Shown: one piece after another, positions 25,253 through 49,633 of the stretch
How the letters are laid out: every line of letters begins with the position of its first letter
Numbering within the stretch: the first letter of the stretch is position 1
NCBI GenBank assembly: GCA_013076295.1
Contig: RQOL01000906.1
Coordinates: forward strand, 4,836,001 to 4,900,000
Direction: 5' to 3'
From: Sanderia malayensis
Lineage: Eukaryota; Cnidaria; Scyphozoa; Semaeostomeae; Pelagiidae
Length of the DNA: 64,000 nucleotides
Program-made: the position numbers and the translations under genes
Notes under the pieces: generated by a model
Told to the model about the DNA's origin: nothing
Seen by the model: the letters and a program-made list of their open reading frames with translations, nothing else
Databases searched by the model: none

Positions 25253-25381
25253 GCTAAAGTCATATAGTAGACATTTTGTAGTTGCTTAATTATTCTTGAA
25301 CCTAGTACTAAAGTTTCTTTTGGCCATCTAGTTTTTCATAAATTAGTTTCTCGTATGAAGAAACGTGTATTGCAAGCTAAG

Positions 25382-26484
25382 CTATGCGCATTTCAAGAAT
25401 TTTCGCAAAGCGTTTTTCAACGGTCTAAGACAAAAAATGAAATTGACTGGTCTGAAAAAAGCACCTGATACCATGGTTAAATAAGTGAGGTCTCTTAAAG
25501 TGTGAATTGTAACACAGTCGCACTCATCACAACTGTTCATGTACACCATCATGATACATGTTGGTAAATAGATGACTATGAAAACGATTGATATCAATAG
25601 GAATGTTTTCGTTGCCTGTTTCTCCACTTTCGTCGCCACGTGTTTGCTGTTGTGCACCGTTGCGTCGCGCCGGATCAGTTTCGGTCGGCGTAACGCTTCT
25701 TTCGCGTGTTTCGGACGTTTTTGTTCGACTCGTTGCGTCGTTTCGTCGGACGACTCGTTGTTGTGTGGATTTTTTCACTGCAACAGGCAAAGAACCTTGA
25801 TTTGCGCACGGAGGATCATTTCCAACGCTTGTGGGTGTTATCACTGTTTCATTCTCGTTTTTGATACGAGGCTGCGCTTTTCTCCCGATTCGCCTCGGCT
25901 TGCGAATCAGTCTGCAGTAGTAGATTACGCACGTTGCAAACATCACGACGAAAGACAATGTAACCGTCACGGATGCGAATATAACCAAACTGCTATGGAA
26001 GCCCAGCCATAGATATATCAAGCTCATCAGTCCAGAGAGAATCCAAATCGATGTAAACAACGCGTAAACTGCTTTGGTGTGCATTCCTATCACACGATAG
26101 CTAAATGGATGAAGTATGGCCATTGCCTCTCAATACCAAGCACTCCCATTGTCACTACCGACACACTACCAAACACAAAAAATGTCACGTGACTCATTGT
26201 TATTTGAACTCGTGGCAAAGGGACGTTCAAGCCTTCTTTGATGACGTAATTCAGTGTCAATTGTCCGCAATAAGGCCGTTGAGGAGATCTGACAGAATGA
26301 TGTTGAAGATGATTTTGTAGAAGAGTTGTCTGAGGATGGTTTTCCTTTGTTTGATCATTATTGTCATGAGCAAGCCGTTCATGGCGATGGTGCAAAGTGA
26401 TACAATGCTTGAAATACCCGCAGTGACGAAAGACAACGTCTTTGTAGACTGAATACCACCGCAGTTCTCTGCTCTCGAAGACAT
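25382..26484 (-). CDS. Class A GPCR, single exon, three frameshifts (paralogue 2)
   Basis: Tandem paralogue of the receptor at 21094-22151, same strand, about 367 residues if the frame is restored. Four open pieces tile one receptor: residues from MSSRAENCGGIQSTKTLSFV to SDLLNGLIAD; LNYVIKEGLNVPL to VLGIERQW; LHPFSYRVIG to the third intracellular loop; KTFLLISIVFIVIYLPTCIM to RPVNFIFCLR. Shift 1 is at 26259-26261 and shift 2 at 26119-26121; each is one base short, the second in a C/G run. Shift 3 lies in the long, basic third intracellular loop (about 25640-25800) and goes the other way (one extra or two missing). The motifs mirror paralogue 1: ERQ for DRY, RPVNFI for NPxxY. Either assembly errors or a young pseudogene; the conserved protein between the shifts favours the former for shifts 1 and 2. 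Confidence 0.72.
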
Positions 26485-27686
26485 GCTTAGTTCTTTTTCA
26501 GCTCAATATGTCTCTTGTAGTAAAGATGCTTCTGATGAAGTAGAACTCGCTTTTCGACGACAATTACCGAAGTAAATCTCGATTTGAAAGCTTGCCTGCA
26601 CTAAAAAAAAAGATGGTTTTAACAAATCAGTGATTCGAGAACCGCTTAACCTAAGTCACTGGATCTTTTCTTCACGTATCAATAAATACTGCCTTGATGA
26701 TTCGATAACTTTATAAGCAACCAAGAGATGTAGAAGTCCATGATATCCTCGCTTGTGAAGAACACGTAGTTTACATTTGTTTTGAAAACTCTTATATGAA
26801 CAAGCTGATTGATTTCATCATGTTGTTGACCTAATACTTTATATCGCTAATGTTAATCAGCTGCCCGACTCTTGAACCTGCTGTGGAGTTTGCAAAGTTA
26901 CTAAAATTGTTTGAGTTTGCATTCGGTGAGTAAAGCAGTCTTCAGCTTTATGAATCGGCGATTTTCCCCAGCCGAATCTCGCAAACTCAAATGTTACTCA
27001 GAGTTCTTCTGTTTAGGTTTGCATCCAAGTGCAGGATTGAGCAATACTTTGTCTGAAGATGAGTGTCGTTTCTTTATATCATTTAACGTATTCGACTTGC
27101 AGCAAGAAAGTAAATAACGATAAAGTGCAGTTTAACATTGTAATCTTTCAAAGACAAATGTGTTACTGAATTACCACCAATTTTATTATGTACTTTTAAT
27201 AAGTTAACCAAATTGCGGCAGAAAGAACTGAAGAATTGCATTAGCAATGTTGAAATGCAAATACTGCTTTTAAGGCAAGTTAGTTGACTTTTATGTATTT
27301 AGCTTGTGTAGAAGATTAAACAGAGAGAATCGTTTAAGAAATCGGTGGATTGCGTGCAGACCAGTATGGTTGTTTTCGCGATCAAAAATAAACAAAAACA
27401 AGAAAAATTCAAGATTCCTTGCTATTTACTCAGTATTTAAAAACAACAATCCAAAAACACACAAACACGTTTCCTGCACTTATATCTTAAAATTTTTAAT
27501 AGCAGAGAATAATATTTGATGCATTGCTTGTACAAGACTAACTAAATAAATTTCTTACTATTTCAAGTCTTCAATTTAAAGTCTCTACCAAACTATAATA
27601 TAACACACTTGTAAGAATAAATATATGAGATCAAAATCTTTAAAAAGATCAAAAGAAAGTTTGGATGCAAACTCATGGGTGTGTAT
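26485..27686. other. Intergenic, GPCR 2 upstream region and F-box gene 3' side
   Basis: Nothing recognisable apart from AT-rich sequence. Part nearest 26485 should carry the GPCR promoter and 5' UTR; the part nearest 27686 should be the F-box gene 3' UTR. Confidence 0.4.
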
Positions 27687-29224
27687 CTATGAAAGAGGCC
27701 CTTTTTCTTTCATATAAAGATCAAAGCTATACCTATGTTGGGGTATGACAGGGTTTGACAAAGCTCCAGTAGTAATTGCTACCTTCCTTCGATTTTTCAA
27801 ATTTCTAGAGCACTCAAGAAACAAATTTTCGATTCCAGCATCACAGTGCTGCAGGCAAACATTGGTCAAACTCTTGCAATTCAGTAGAAATTCTAATATT
27901 CTTGGACGATACCGAGACATGTTTCCTATAGTGATCCCTGTACACTTCAATAGTATGAGTTTTTCAAGATGTGGACAGTTTTGTGGAATGCTGGTTAGAA
28001 GATTGTCCCAACTTCTACTCGCCTCTGGTGAGGCAAACAACGAACCACATTCAAAAGCTTTGAGCTTTTTGAAGAAAGGTAAGATTGTACTTAATTCTGA
28101 AAATGCAACTCTATGACAGCTTCTGAGTGAAAGGTTTTCTAAATTGACACAGTTTCTCAAAAACTCAGACCTTCACTGGTCAAACGACAGCAGAACTGCA
28201 AGCTCAAAGTTTGAATATTTGGCCACAAGAACCGGCCACCTACATCAACAAATAACGCATTAGTAATAGCTTTTCCTCTTCCGCAATTATTCAAACAGAG
28301 ATGCAAAAGATGGGGTAATTTTGGGACCACAGCCTGGAGTCCATTTGTCGTTATTCTATCACACATGCTCAAATCCAGATCTTCAAGAAGACACCGTTCC
28401 CATGCAACTGATGCAAGACTATCATCATGGATGCTTGTACCGGTTAGAATGAGGCATTTCAGGTGACGAAGCGTCCATACCAATTTCCTCAGTGATGTTC
28501 CAACAATTTTCCTGCAGGATTTCACATTCAGAGATGACAGAACCGGAAGTTCTTCTGAAATTATCTCCAAAGTTTCATCAGTGATTATTTCCGAGTCACA
28601 ACATTCTAAAACCTTCAGGTTTGACATTTTTTTGAACAAGGAATGGAAGTCGAGAAATGTCGGACAAGACTTGCATGATTCTTTGTTTCCAAAACCAAAA
28701 CATTCCAATTTGTCCATATTTGGTGCTTGGAACATCAAGTGCATGAAACTGCCACGATCCCCGAAATCTCTCAAGTCAAGCCGCTGAAGATTTTTTGGCA
28801 CTGACATTTCCATCACACAAGTATCAGATTGTTGGTTCAAGATGTCCCATTTGCAACCCTGCAAACTCAACGTTGCCAACTGTCTGCAGTTATCAGTCAA
28901 CTGGTTGATTAACAATGGAGTAATCCTACAACTGTTGCTTAGGTTCAAAGTTCTCAGTAGAGGGGAGAGTCTTGTCTGTATCAGATTGATGATATTTGAC
29001 TCGTCAATGCAATGGAAATTTTGAAGATCAAGGTGCTTCCACAATTCACTGTCGTATACTATCCATAGCCAGTGTCTGCATACTAAGGCAATTTTGCAAA
29101 GTTCAGGATGCGAGAGATTTGCAAATATCTTCAAAACCACTGTATCTGGTAGATCCAAAATTCCAAGATCAGATTCGGAAATTTGAGCTCTCAAAGCTCC
29201 CATTGTTCGCTTGATTTGATCCAT
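27687..29224 (-). CDS. F-box and leucine-rich-repeat protein, single exon, one frameshift
   Basis: Substrate-recognition subunit of an SCF (SKP1-CUL1-F-box) ubiquitin ligase. An F-box lies at about residues 25-65 (LDLPDTVVLKIFANLSHPEL, then ALVCRHWLWIVYDSELWKHL). RNI-type LRRs follow, with repeats such as LRTLNLSNSCRITPLLINQL, LATLSLQGCKW, LEDLDLSMCDRITTNGLQ and LEKLILLKCTGIT, to near the C-terminus. About 512 residues. The upstream frame stops after RLTSEGLSF and resumes one base out as LRNCVNLENLSLRSC. Plus-strand A-run 28159-28163 has five bases where six restore the frame, an obvious homopolymer loss. Start chosen at MDQIKRTMGALR (29224); an in-frame ATG at 29269 is possible. Which FBXL subfamily is unclear. 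Intronless structure in an intron-rich neighbourhood could reflect retroposition. Confidence 0.85.
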
Positions 29225-29737
29225 GATCAATCTATTTTTAAAAAATAAACTTTCCTTAAATTTATACAAGTCAGATCAATGAAATAAAATTCTTCTTTTC
29301 ATTAATCTTGTGCGCATGCGTTTGTCTTGCCCTGCTTTATTTTACTTGACGAAACATTGAACCTCTGCGTGGGCGTATTAACTTACGATTAAATCGTAAG
29401 TTATTTCCATCTCAAACAATTTCTGAAGAAGCTCTGATATATTATTGCAACAAATGTTTTACATGTTTTCGCTGACACAGGCTAGATTTTCCAATGTGTA
29501 TTAGATGCACTATAAAAGAATTGTTTGCTCGAACCGAGGACTTTCAGTTGAGCCTGTGCAAAAGGTTGTTGCTTGTGCCACTGATATCTCAAAAAGACTT
29601 TTTTATATCTGTATTGTGGCCGGTGAACCATGTTTTATCCCTCATCTTTATCCAAAAATGTTGTGTTAATAACTTGTGAAAATTACTTGTTCAAACATGA
29701 CTTTTGAATTTGAATTTGAATTTGAATTGAAAATTGT
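29225..29737. other. Upstream region of the F-box gene
   Basis: Contains a short hairpin (ACTTACGATTAAATCGTAAGT, about 29382-29402) and a short TTTGAA tandem run (about 29703-29730). No gene supported. Confidence 0.45.
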
Positions 29738-30306
29738 TACCGTATTTCCTCTATTAAGCGCCCGGGCGTTTATTAAATATTTCACAAATTGGGTGGGCGC
29801 TTATTAGAGGGGGTTATTTCATAGTCCTAAAATTTTAACATCGAGCATCTTCAAAAACAAATCAATAATCTTATATTAACAATAATAGTATATAACAATA
29901 ATCAATAATAACAAAGTTCCGATTGTTATTCATTGACATACGTTAAAAAAAATGCTATGTTAGCATTTTTTTAGAAGAAATGAAGAAGCGACAGCATGGT
30001 AAAGCCGCACACATGGACATTGAATTGACAAACATTAAAAATGGATATTTTCCTTAAGATATAATGAATAACTTTGGTCTTAAGCTACTTCCTTATGTTG
30101 CCATTGATAAAAGAAAGGAATTGATGTCTATTCACATGTTTCTACGCTATTACTTGAACCAAACAGAGAAAATGTAGGAATTCTATTAACCGCCCTGGGC
30201 GGTTAATAGAGGGGGCGCTTATTTCACACTTTTTGATTTTAGGGTGGGCGCTTATTGGAGGGGGGCGGTTAATAAAGGGTGGGCGCTTAATAGAGGAAAT
30301 ACGGTA
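29738..30306. mobile_element. 569-bp hairpin element with 'TACCGTATTTCC' ends
   Basis: Left end TACCGTATTTCCTCTATTAAG and right end CTTAATAGAGGAAATACGGTA are perfect inverted copies with TA at each edge. Inside, GCGCCCGGGCG and repeated 'gggtgggcgcttat' words extend the inverted structure. No coding sequence, so non-autonomous. Related short pieces occur at about 24036 and 57484. Confidence 0.75.
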
Positions 30307-30337
30307 TTTGGATCAACTTAAAGAGAAAGAGATCCAC

Positions 30338-30448
30338 CGATAATAGTCTCGATCACGTGTTTAATAGTTCCAAGTACGCATGCACGAGTACTTCTAACCA
30401 CCCTTACAGATCGCTCACCTCATCTTGACGATAATCAATCAGCTAAGT
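30338..30448. repeat. 111-bp direct repeat, left copy
   Basis: CGATAATAGTCTCGATCACG to AATCAGCTAAGT. Identical to 34682-34792 except for two substitutions seen by eye, same orientation. The two copies flank the channel gene and the foldback element. Confidence 0.9.
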
Positions 30449-30879
30449 CTTTACTTTGGGGAGAAGAATAAGGTGCGATGCGGAGGAGCTTTGCTGGTTC
30501 CTGCGCTGCAAGTGACGTCGGCCCTCGTCAGCCCCTCCTTTTTTCGCCCCCTTTTCAGCCCCTCCAAAAGGATCCGTCAAGATGTTTATATTTATCAAGA
30601 TGACTCATGAAAACGAAACTTATTGACAATAAAAACGAGGAACCGAAAGTAAAAATTTGTTTGTTCTTTGATATTCATTACATTGTCAATTTTATATGCA
30701 TGAGAAAAGTTGAATAGCAAAATCAAAGACATCATTTTCCCTTTATATTGTGTTATGGATGACAATAAATACCATAGCAGGCCATTTATCCGCAGTAGAT
30801 CTGTCGAGCACCATGTCCTTCAGAATCAAGGTATTCAGATAAAAATTATATTACAAGAAAGTTAAATTCTACGCTTAAT

Positions 30880-32480
30880 ATGGATGCCAACAATATGAAT
30901 GTTCGGGCTGTTGAAGCGATGGAAAAAACACTTCGGACCATTGAAAGAATCGCAGAAACATTTGAAACAGTTGGTGAGAAATCGACAGTAAGCTTCAGGC
31001 TGTTGATGAGAAGTTTAAACATGCTGAAGCCCTGAATTTCCACAAGCTTGAAGCTTTGAAAAGAATAGTGAACTTAGAAGAGGTTAAAGAAGTGGAGCAT
31101 TACAAACTTGACAAAATAACAAAGAAGTTTGAGACTGTTAATGCAATAGGGAAGACGATGCAAGCAATTGAAGAAAACACTCGAGCCACACCAGCTCCAA
31201 TGTTATGGTTGAGTGATAAAATAAGAAAGGACGAAATGGTTAAAGTCTTTGCCAGAATCAGTGTCGTGGCAATCGGAGACATAGATCCGGTAGAGCAAAA
31301 ATTCAATTGTGAATTTTATCTTTCTTTGCGATGGGAAGACGACAAGCTGAAGGACGTGATCAAGAGAGGAGACGAAATCAAATGGGCAGAAAATTGTTGG
31401 GAACCAGCGATTGTTTTCACTGACATAGAAAGCATGGAAATCTACGAAAGACATGAAATAATGCCAGAAGGAGATGATTCTCAAGTGATTTTCTATTATC
31501 ACATCAAGGGAACATTTCGGGTGCAAATGAACATTCAATGTTTTCCATTTGATTATCAAAAATTCACAGTCACAATGACGTCACATTGGGATGATTCGCA
31601 AATCGAATTCATCATGGAAAAAGGTACAGATAGACCAATTTGGAACTACATCCGCACGTGGAACTTCGTTGCTGAAAAGGAATGGGACATCCAGAAGTAT
31701 GTTCTCACAGAAAAAGCGATCGTAAGCCCAGAGTTTTGTGACAGCAATAAAGATGACAAATCAAGATGCACGTCCAAAACTTTTTTTCCGTTGTACAAGT
31801 TCAAGATTTACGCTCGTCGAAAGTATGGTTTCTTTCTGTACAACATTGCATTGACCATGGCTTTGATAACAGCTCTCACGTTCTCTGTATATACAGTTGG
31901 TGCAGACAACCCCGGGGATAGAATACAAATTTCACTGACACTACTTCTTACGTCCGTTGCTTTGAAGTATGTTGTCAATGAATATATTCCACAAACGCCA
32001 ACACCGACGGTGCTCGGGTCCTATATTCTGGCTTCCATGGTGTTCCAGTTTGCCATGGCAGTTCAAAACGGAATATCTGTTAATTCATTCATTAAGCCTC
32101 GTGCACTGAAAATGTTTGAATTGTGGAGCTTTGCGATTCTCTTGGTGCTATTCATTACAATACAAGGTGTATTCCTTTTGTATTGGTTCAAGTATGCCAA
32201 AACCTCGAGAGAGAAAATGCAAGATAATGCAGAAAAGTACAAGCAACGCATGGAGATGGTAGGTAAAAAGTACATAAATACCCCCGAATTTCTGGAGCAA
32301 GAGACTCAAGATCATGTTTGTTTTGAAGAGCATTTGCCTCTTAGTGCCCCGAAATTCAGCCGCAAAAAAAATTGCCTCATGTCTGGATTCCAGAACAGTT
32401 GCCTTTATTTGATTGTGCAAGAGTATAATCACATATGGTTTATAGTTCAAGTTCCCAGAAATTTGCACGAGCTAGCATGA
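30880..32480 (+). CDS. Pentameric ligand-gated ion channel, Cys-loop-less, intronless, one frameshift
   Basis: About 533 residues. After a helical N-terminal extension (residues 1-110, MDANNMNVRAVEAMEK onward, heptad-like, charged) comes a pLGIC ligand-binding domain: FYLSLRWEDDKL (WxD motif), CWEPAIVFTD (the WxPD site), and NIQCFPFDYQKFTVTMTSHW (the FPxDxQ loop). The two cysteines that define the Cys-loop are absent; the position after Q-x is Phe. Four membrane helices follow: FFLYNIALTMALITALTFSV (M1), RIQISLTLLLTSVALKYVV (M2), ILASMVFQFAMAVQ (M3), LWSFAILLVLFITIQGVFLL (M4). M3 and M4 are joined by only about 20 residues, as in bacterial channels. No signal peptide is visible. At 30981-30990 the N-terminal frame shifts by one base; a missing base restores a continuous coiled coil. 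The C-terminal tail after M4 is unusually long. Ion selectivity and ligand are unknown. Confidence 0.85.
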
Positions 32481-33388
32481 AAACAAACTTTAGCCTGTGC
32501 AATGTTTAGTCATTTTGATGCGGATTGCAGAACCATTGCACAATTTGTAAGCTTTTTCTTATTTGGAATAACTAATGCCAACGAAATCTTTATTTAGATG
32601 TTTTTAGCTTTTTTGATATATCTTTATATTCTCCAAGCTTCACTGCTATTTATATTGTTAATGTCATACACTTCTGTTATTGTCACTGTCATTTATCAAA
32701 TAATTCAATTTGTTGGCTTTCATCATCTTAATACGTGAATAATCCCCCATCCTAAGGCTACGAATTCTTGATAACCCCCTCTTGAATAAGTCCCTACCCC
32801 ACATGTTGATTTTTACCGCCACGTTTTTATGGCACATCAGGTTTTTTCTACATTAGAGCACAACGTTAAATATTTTCCTCGTATTTCCAATACAAAGACA
32901 TGATACATGTGTATTAAATATCGCATTGAAAATTATTGTTTTATGTGGCATGTTTCAGATTATTTTATAAGCCCCCTTCTATAAGGCCTTCCTTGAAGAA
33001 GCCCCATCAAAAAATATGGACAATATATAGCACCCAGGGGGCAAACTCAAGGATATAAGGGTCCATAAGTGTAATGGTGGTCGAGCTACCATTACGTAAT
33101 TGAACTCAAAAAGACTCAGTTCGTGCGAATACGTGACAATCAAATGTGAAGTAAATGTAACTGGAGTACTTTAAGAGCATATGGTAGTCAATTCATAACG
33201 GTAGTGGATAATATCGGTTTAAAGTGATATCTATTCTTCAGAGCTGATCTTGGCTCAGTTTAATGACCATTTGCCAGTCTATTCAAAATGTCAGCAAAAG
33301 CTAAGACTATAAATTAGAGGGAAGCTGGTTTTATTAATTTACGGTGTGTTGTGACGTGATTGCCCAGCCTCCATTTGGATAACACAGT
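32481..33388. other. Channel gene 3' flank
   Basis: Contains short words of the 'aagccccc'-type hairpin elements (about 32730-33060) but no clear boundaries, and no gene. Confidence 0.4.
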
Positions 33389-34499
33389 ATTACGTCCAAT
33401 GATATAAAGCGCCGAAGGCGCTAGATACCTGACTCCGCACGATTCGTGCGGACAAGAGTGATGCCATTTGGCGGCCATTTTATAAGGGGGCAAATAGCTT
33501 TTGTAAATCAACGATTCCAAAGTTAAATGCTCTCTCTGGAGGAAAATAATTGTAAAAAAGTTTGACATATGCATACTGTTGCAGAGCACATAATATGAGG
33601 ATACTAGTAAAATTTAGATAATGACAAAAAACGTTTCAAATATCGGTATTTTGTTTATTTTTTGCGGAACGATGGAACAGGCCTAAATTAATCGAATAAC
33701 AAAAACAGTTGTTGAATTAAAAGTCTTGGATTTACTGGATATAATTTGTAAGCTCTAATTAAAGGTAAGTGACAGGATTTTGATATCCCAAAAGCTTAGG
33801 TAGGTACTGAAATATTAGCAAATACAACACTTCTCCAATTCGAAAGGAAAGGAAACGCAGTGGCAGATTATACCTTTTACAAGTGAATTAATTCAAAGAA
33901 TCGTAGCGGTCTGATATTCTGTTACATATTTAAAGTCACTTAGGCTGAAGATAATTGATTTTCCTCGTTGTTGAACCTTTAGCAACCAAAACCGTGTGGT
34001 GTTACTTCAGTTGGAATTTCAGGTTTTGGTAAAGTTTTCAAATACTTCAGTAAAATCCCGTGTCGCATCAGCTAATATTTTAATAAGCTTCTGGGATGTC
34101 AAGACCATGTCACTTACCTTTAATTTGAGCATACATATTATCCAGTACATCCAAAAGTATTAATTTTTACAACGTTTTTGTAATTCAATAAATTTAGGCC
34201 GGATCCGTCGTTCCGCAATAAATAAACAAAATACTGATACATGGTGCGTTTTTTGCCATTCTAGCAATTTCAATAGTATCATCATATTGTATGCTCTGTA
34301 AAAATATGTATATATCGACTTATTTCACCATTATTATCCCCAAGACAAGCATTGAATTGTAGTGTTTCTGTTTTGACTTGATGACCAACATCAACTTTTT
34401 GCCCCCTTTTAAGATGGCCGCCAAATTTTTATTGGCTTCACTGATTCGACGCGAGTCAGGTATCTAGCGCCTTCGGCGCTTTATATCATTGATTACGTC
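33389..34499. mobile_element. Foldback DNA transposon, 1,095 bp, with 8-bp target-site duplication
   Basis: The element proper is 33397-34491. Both ends read CAATGATATAAAGCGCCGAA inward (the right end as the inverse). They are flanked by the direct duplication ATTACGTC at 33389-33396 and 34492-34499. Homology between arms extends far inside: GGTAAGTGACA near 33763 against its inverse near 34112, GCGGAACGA near 33664 against its inverse near 34212, and AAGATGGCCGCC-type words near each end. Nearly the whole element is therefore an imperfect inverted duplication about 500 bp per arm. No transposase frame is present. Eight-bp duplications fit hAT, P or Merlin superfamilies; the superfamily is not decided. 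Confidence 0.88.
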
Positions 34500-34681
34500 A
34501 TTTTTGTAGCATACTAGCCTATGATCTAGTAGACTTGTTGCACGAGTCTCGATTGAGTGCAAGCACAACGAACTTGTTCGGAACTTGTCCTTCTTCGGGT
34601 TGTCCAACGAACGTATCACAGGGACGCAATGCAGTGAGTCTAATGATCTAGCACCAATGAGGTACATTGTCTAGCACCGAT

Positions 34682-34792
34682 CGATAATAGTCTCGATCAC
34701 GTGTTTAATAGTTCCAAGTACGCATGCACGAGCACTTCTAGCCACCCTTACAGATCGCTCACCTCATCTTGACGATAATCAATCAGCTAAGT
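34682..34792. repeat. 111-bp direct repeat, right copy
   Basis: Same as 30338-30448 with two differences (GAGCACTTCTAGCC here, GAGTACTTCTAACC there). Lies about 0.6 kb upstream of the MARK start codon, so it may originally be MARK 5' flank. Confidence 0.9.
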
Positions 34793-35383
34793 TTCTGCAG
34801 CCTGGTCATCTTGCGAATCCACCTTTTTTCTCCATTAAGATTCTTGTAGCTCCAATATCAAAATTTCCAGTGGATTGTTAAGTTTGAAAGATTATTTTGA
34901 GCCCCCCGCCCCTTAACCAGTCACCCCCCAATTTTTTTCTTTTTGTCAAGGAGTGGTCTCGTGAAACTGAATATAAGGAGACCTGGGCACCAGTACGTGT
35001 TGTTTGCTTCAAGGTAAAGGATTTGTTCTTCTCCATGTTGGAATTTTTGCATTGAAACAGCTCATATTCCTGCTTCATTTATCGAACCTACACATGAAAC
35101 TATCGAGTAGAGCATTGTTAAAGGCTACCAAACGTTCTTGGTAACAGTTTTGCGTCGTTAGCTGGGAGAAAAGCATCGTAGTTGGGGAGGAAATGCAATT
35201 TCAAAGTCGTTACTTGTGCGGGCAGGAATTCATCTAAAGTCCGTGTCGCCCTTCAGGTTTATAGTTTGAATTGAATACTTTGATTGCGAGAAGGCTTGTT
35301 TACCACTGTGGAAAAGTCGACGAGTTTTCTTAATTTATGATGAAAAGAGAAGAATCCTAAAGGTTGCTTAAATTTCGAGAAAT
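34793..35383. promoter_or_regulatory. Upstream region of the MARK gene
   Basis: Expected to hold the core promoter and 5' UTR; ends in the translation start context GAAATATGTCTG. No TATA box or other motif assigned with confidence. Confidence 0.35.

Positions 35384-49633
<14,250 letters not shown>

Larger units (their letters stand above)
22152..25381. other. Intergenic between the two GPCRs
   Basis: About 3.2 kb without a supported gene. Contains a segment with CGCCCGGGCG-type hairpin element words (about 24036-24340), a strong palindrome at 25174-25252, and otherwise AT-rich unique sequence. Open frames here of 60-120 codons show no protein signature; the one at 24167-24532 (minus) overlaps the repeat. 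Confidence 0.5.

Noticed and set aside
24036..30306. CRISPR-like or operon-like organisation
   Set aside because: Repeats are inverted transposon-type elements in a eukaryotic intron-containing region; no spacer array or operon is present.
30985..30995. An 11-bp 'intron' GTAAGCTTCAG in the channel gene that has GT-AG ends
   Set aside because: Far too short for spliceosomal removal; a single missing base explains the frame change equally well.
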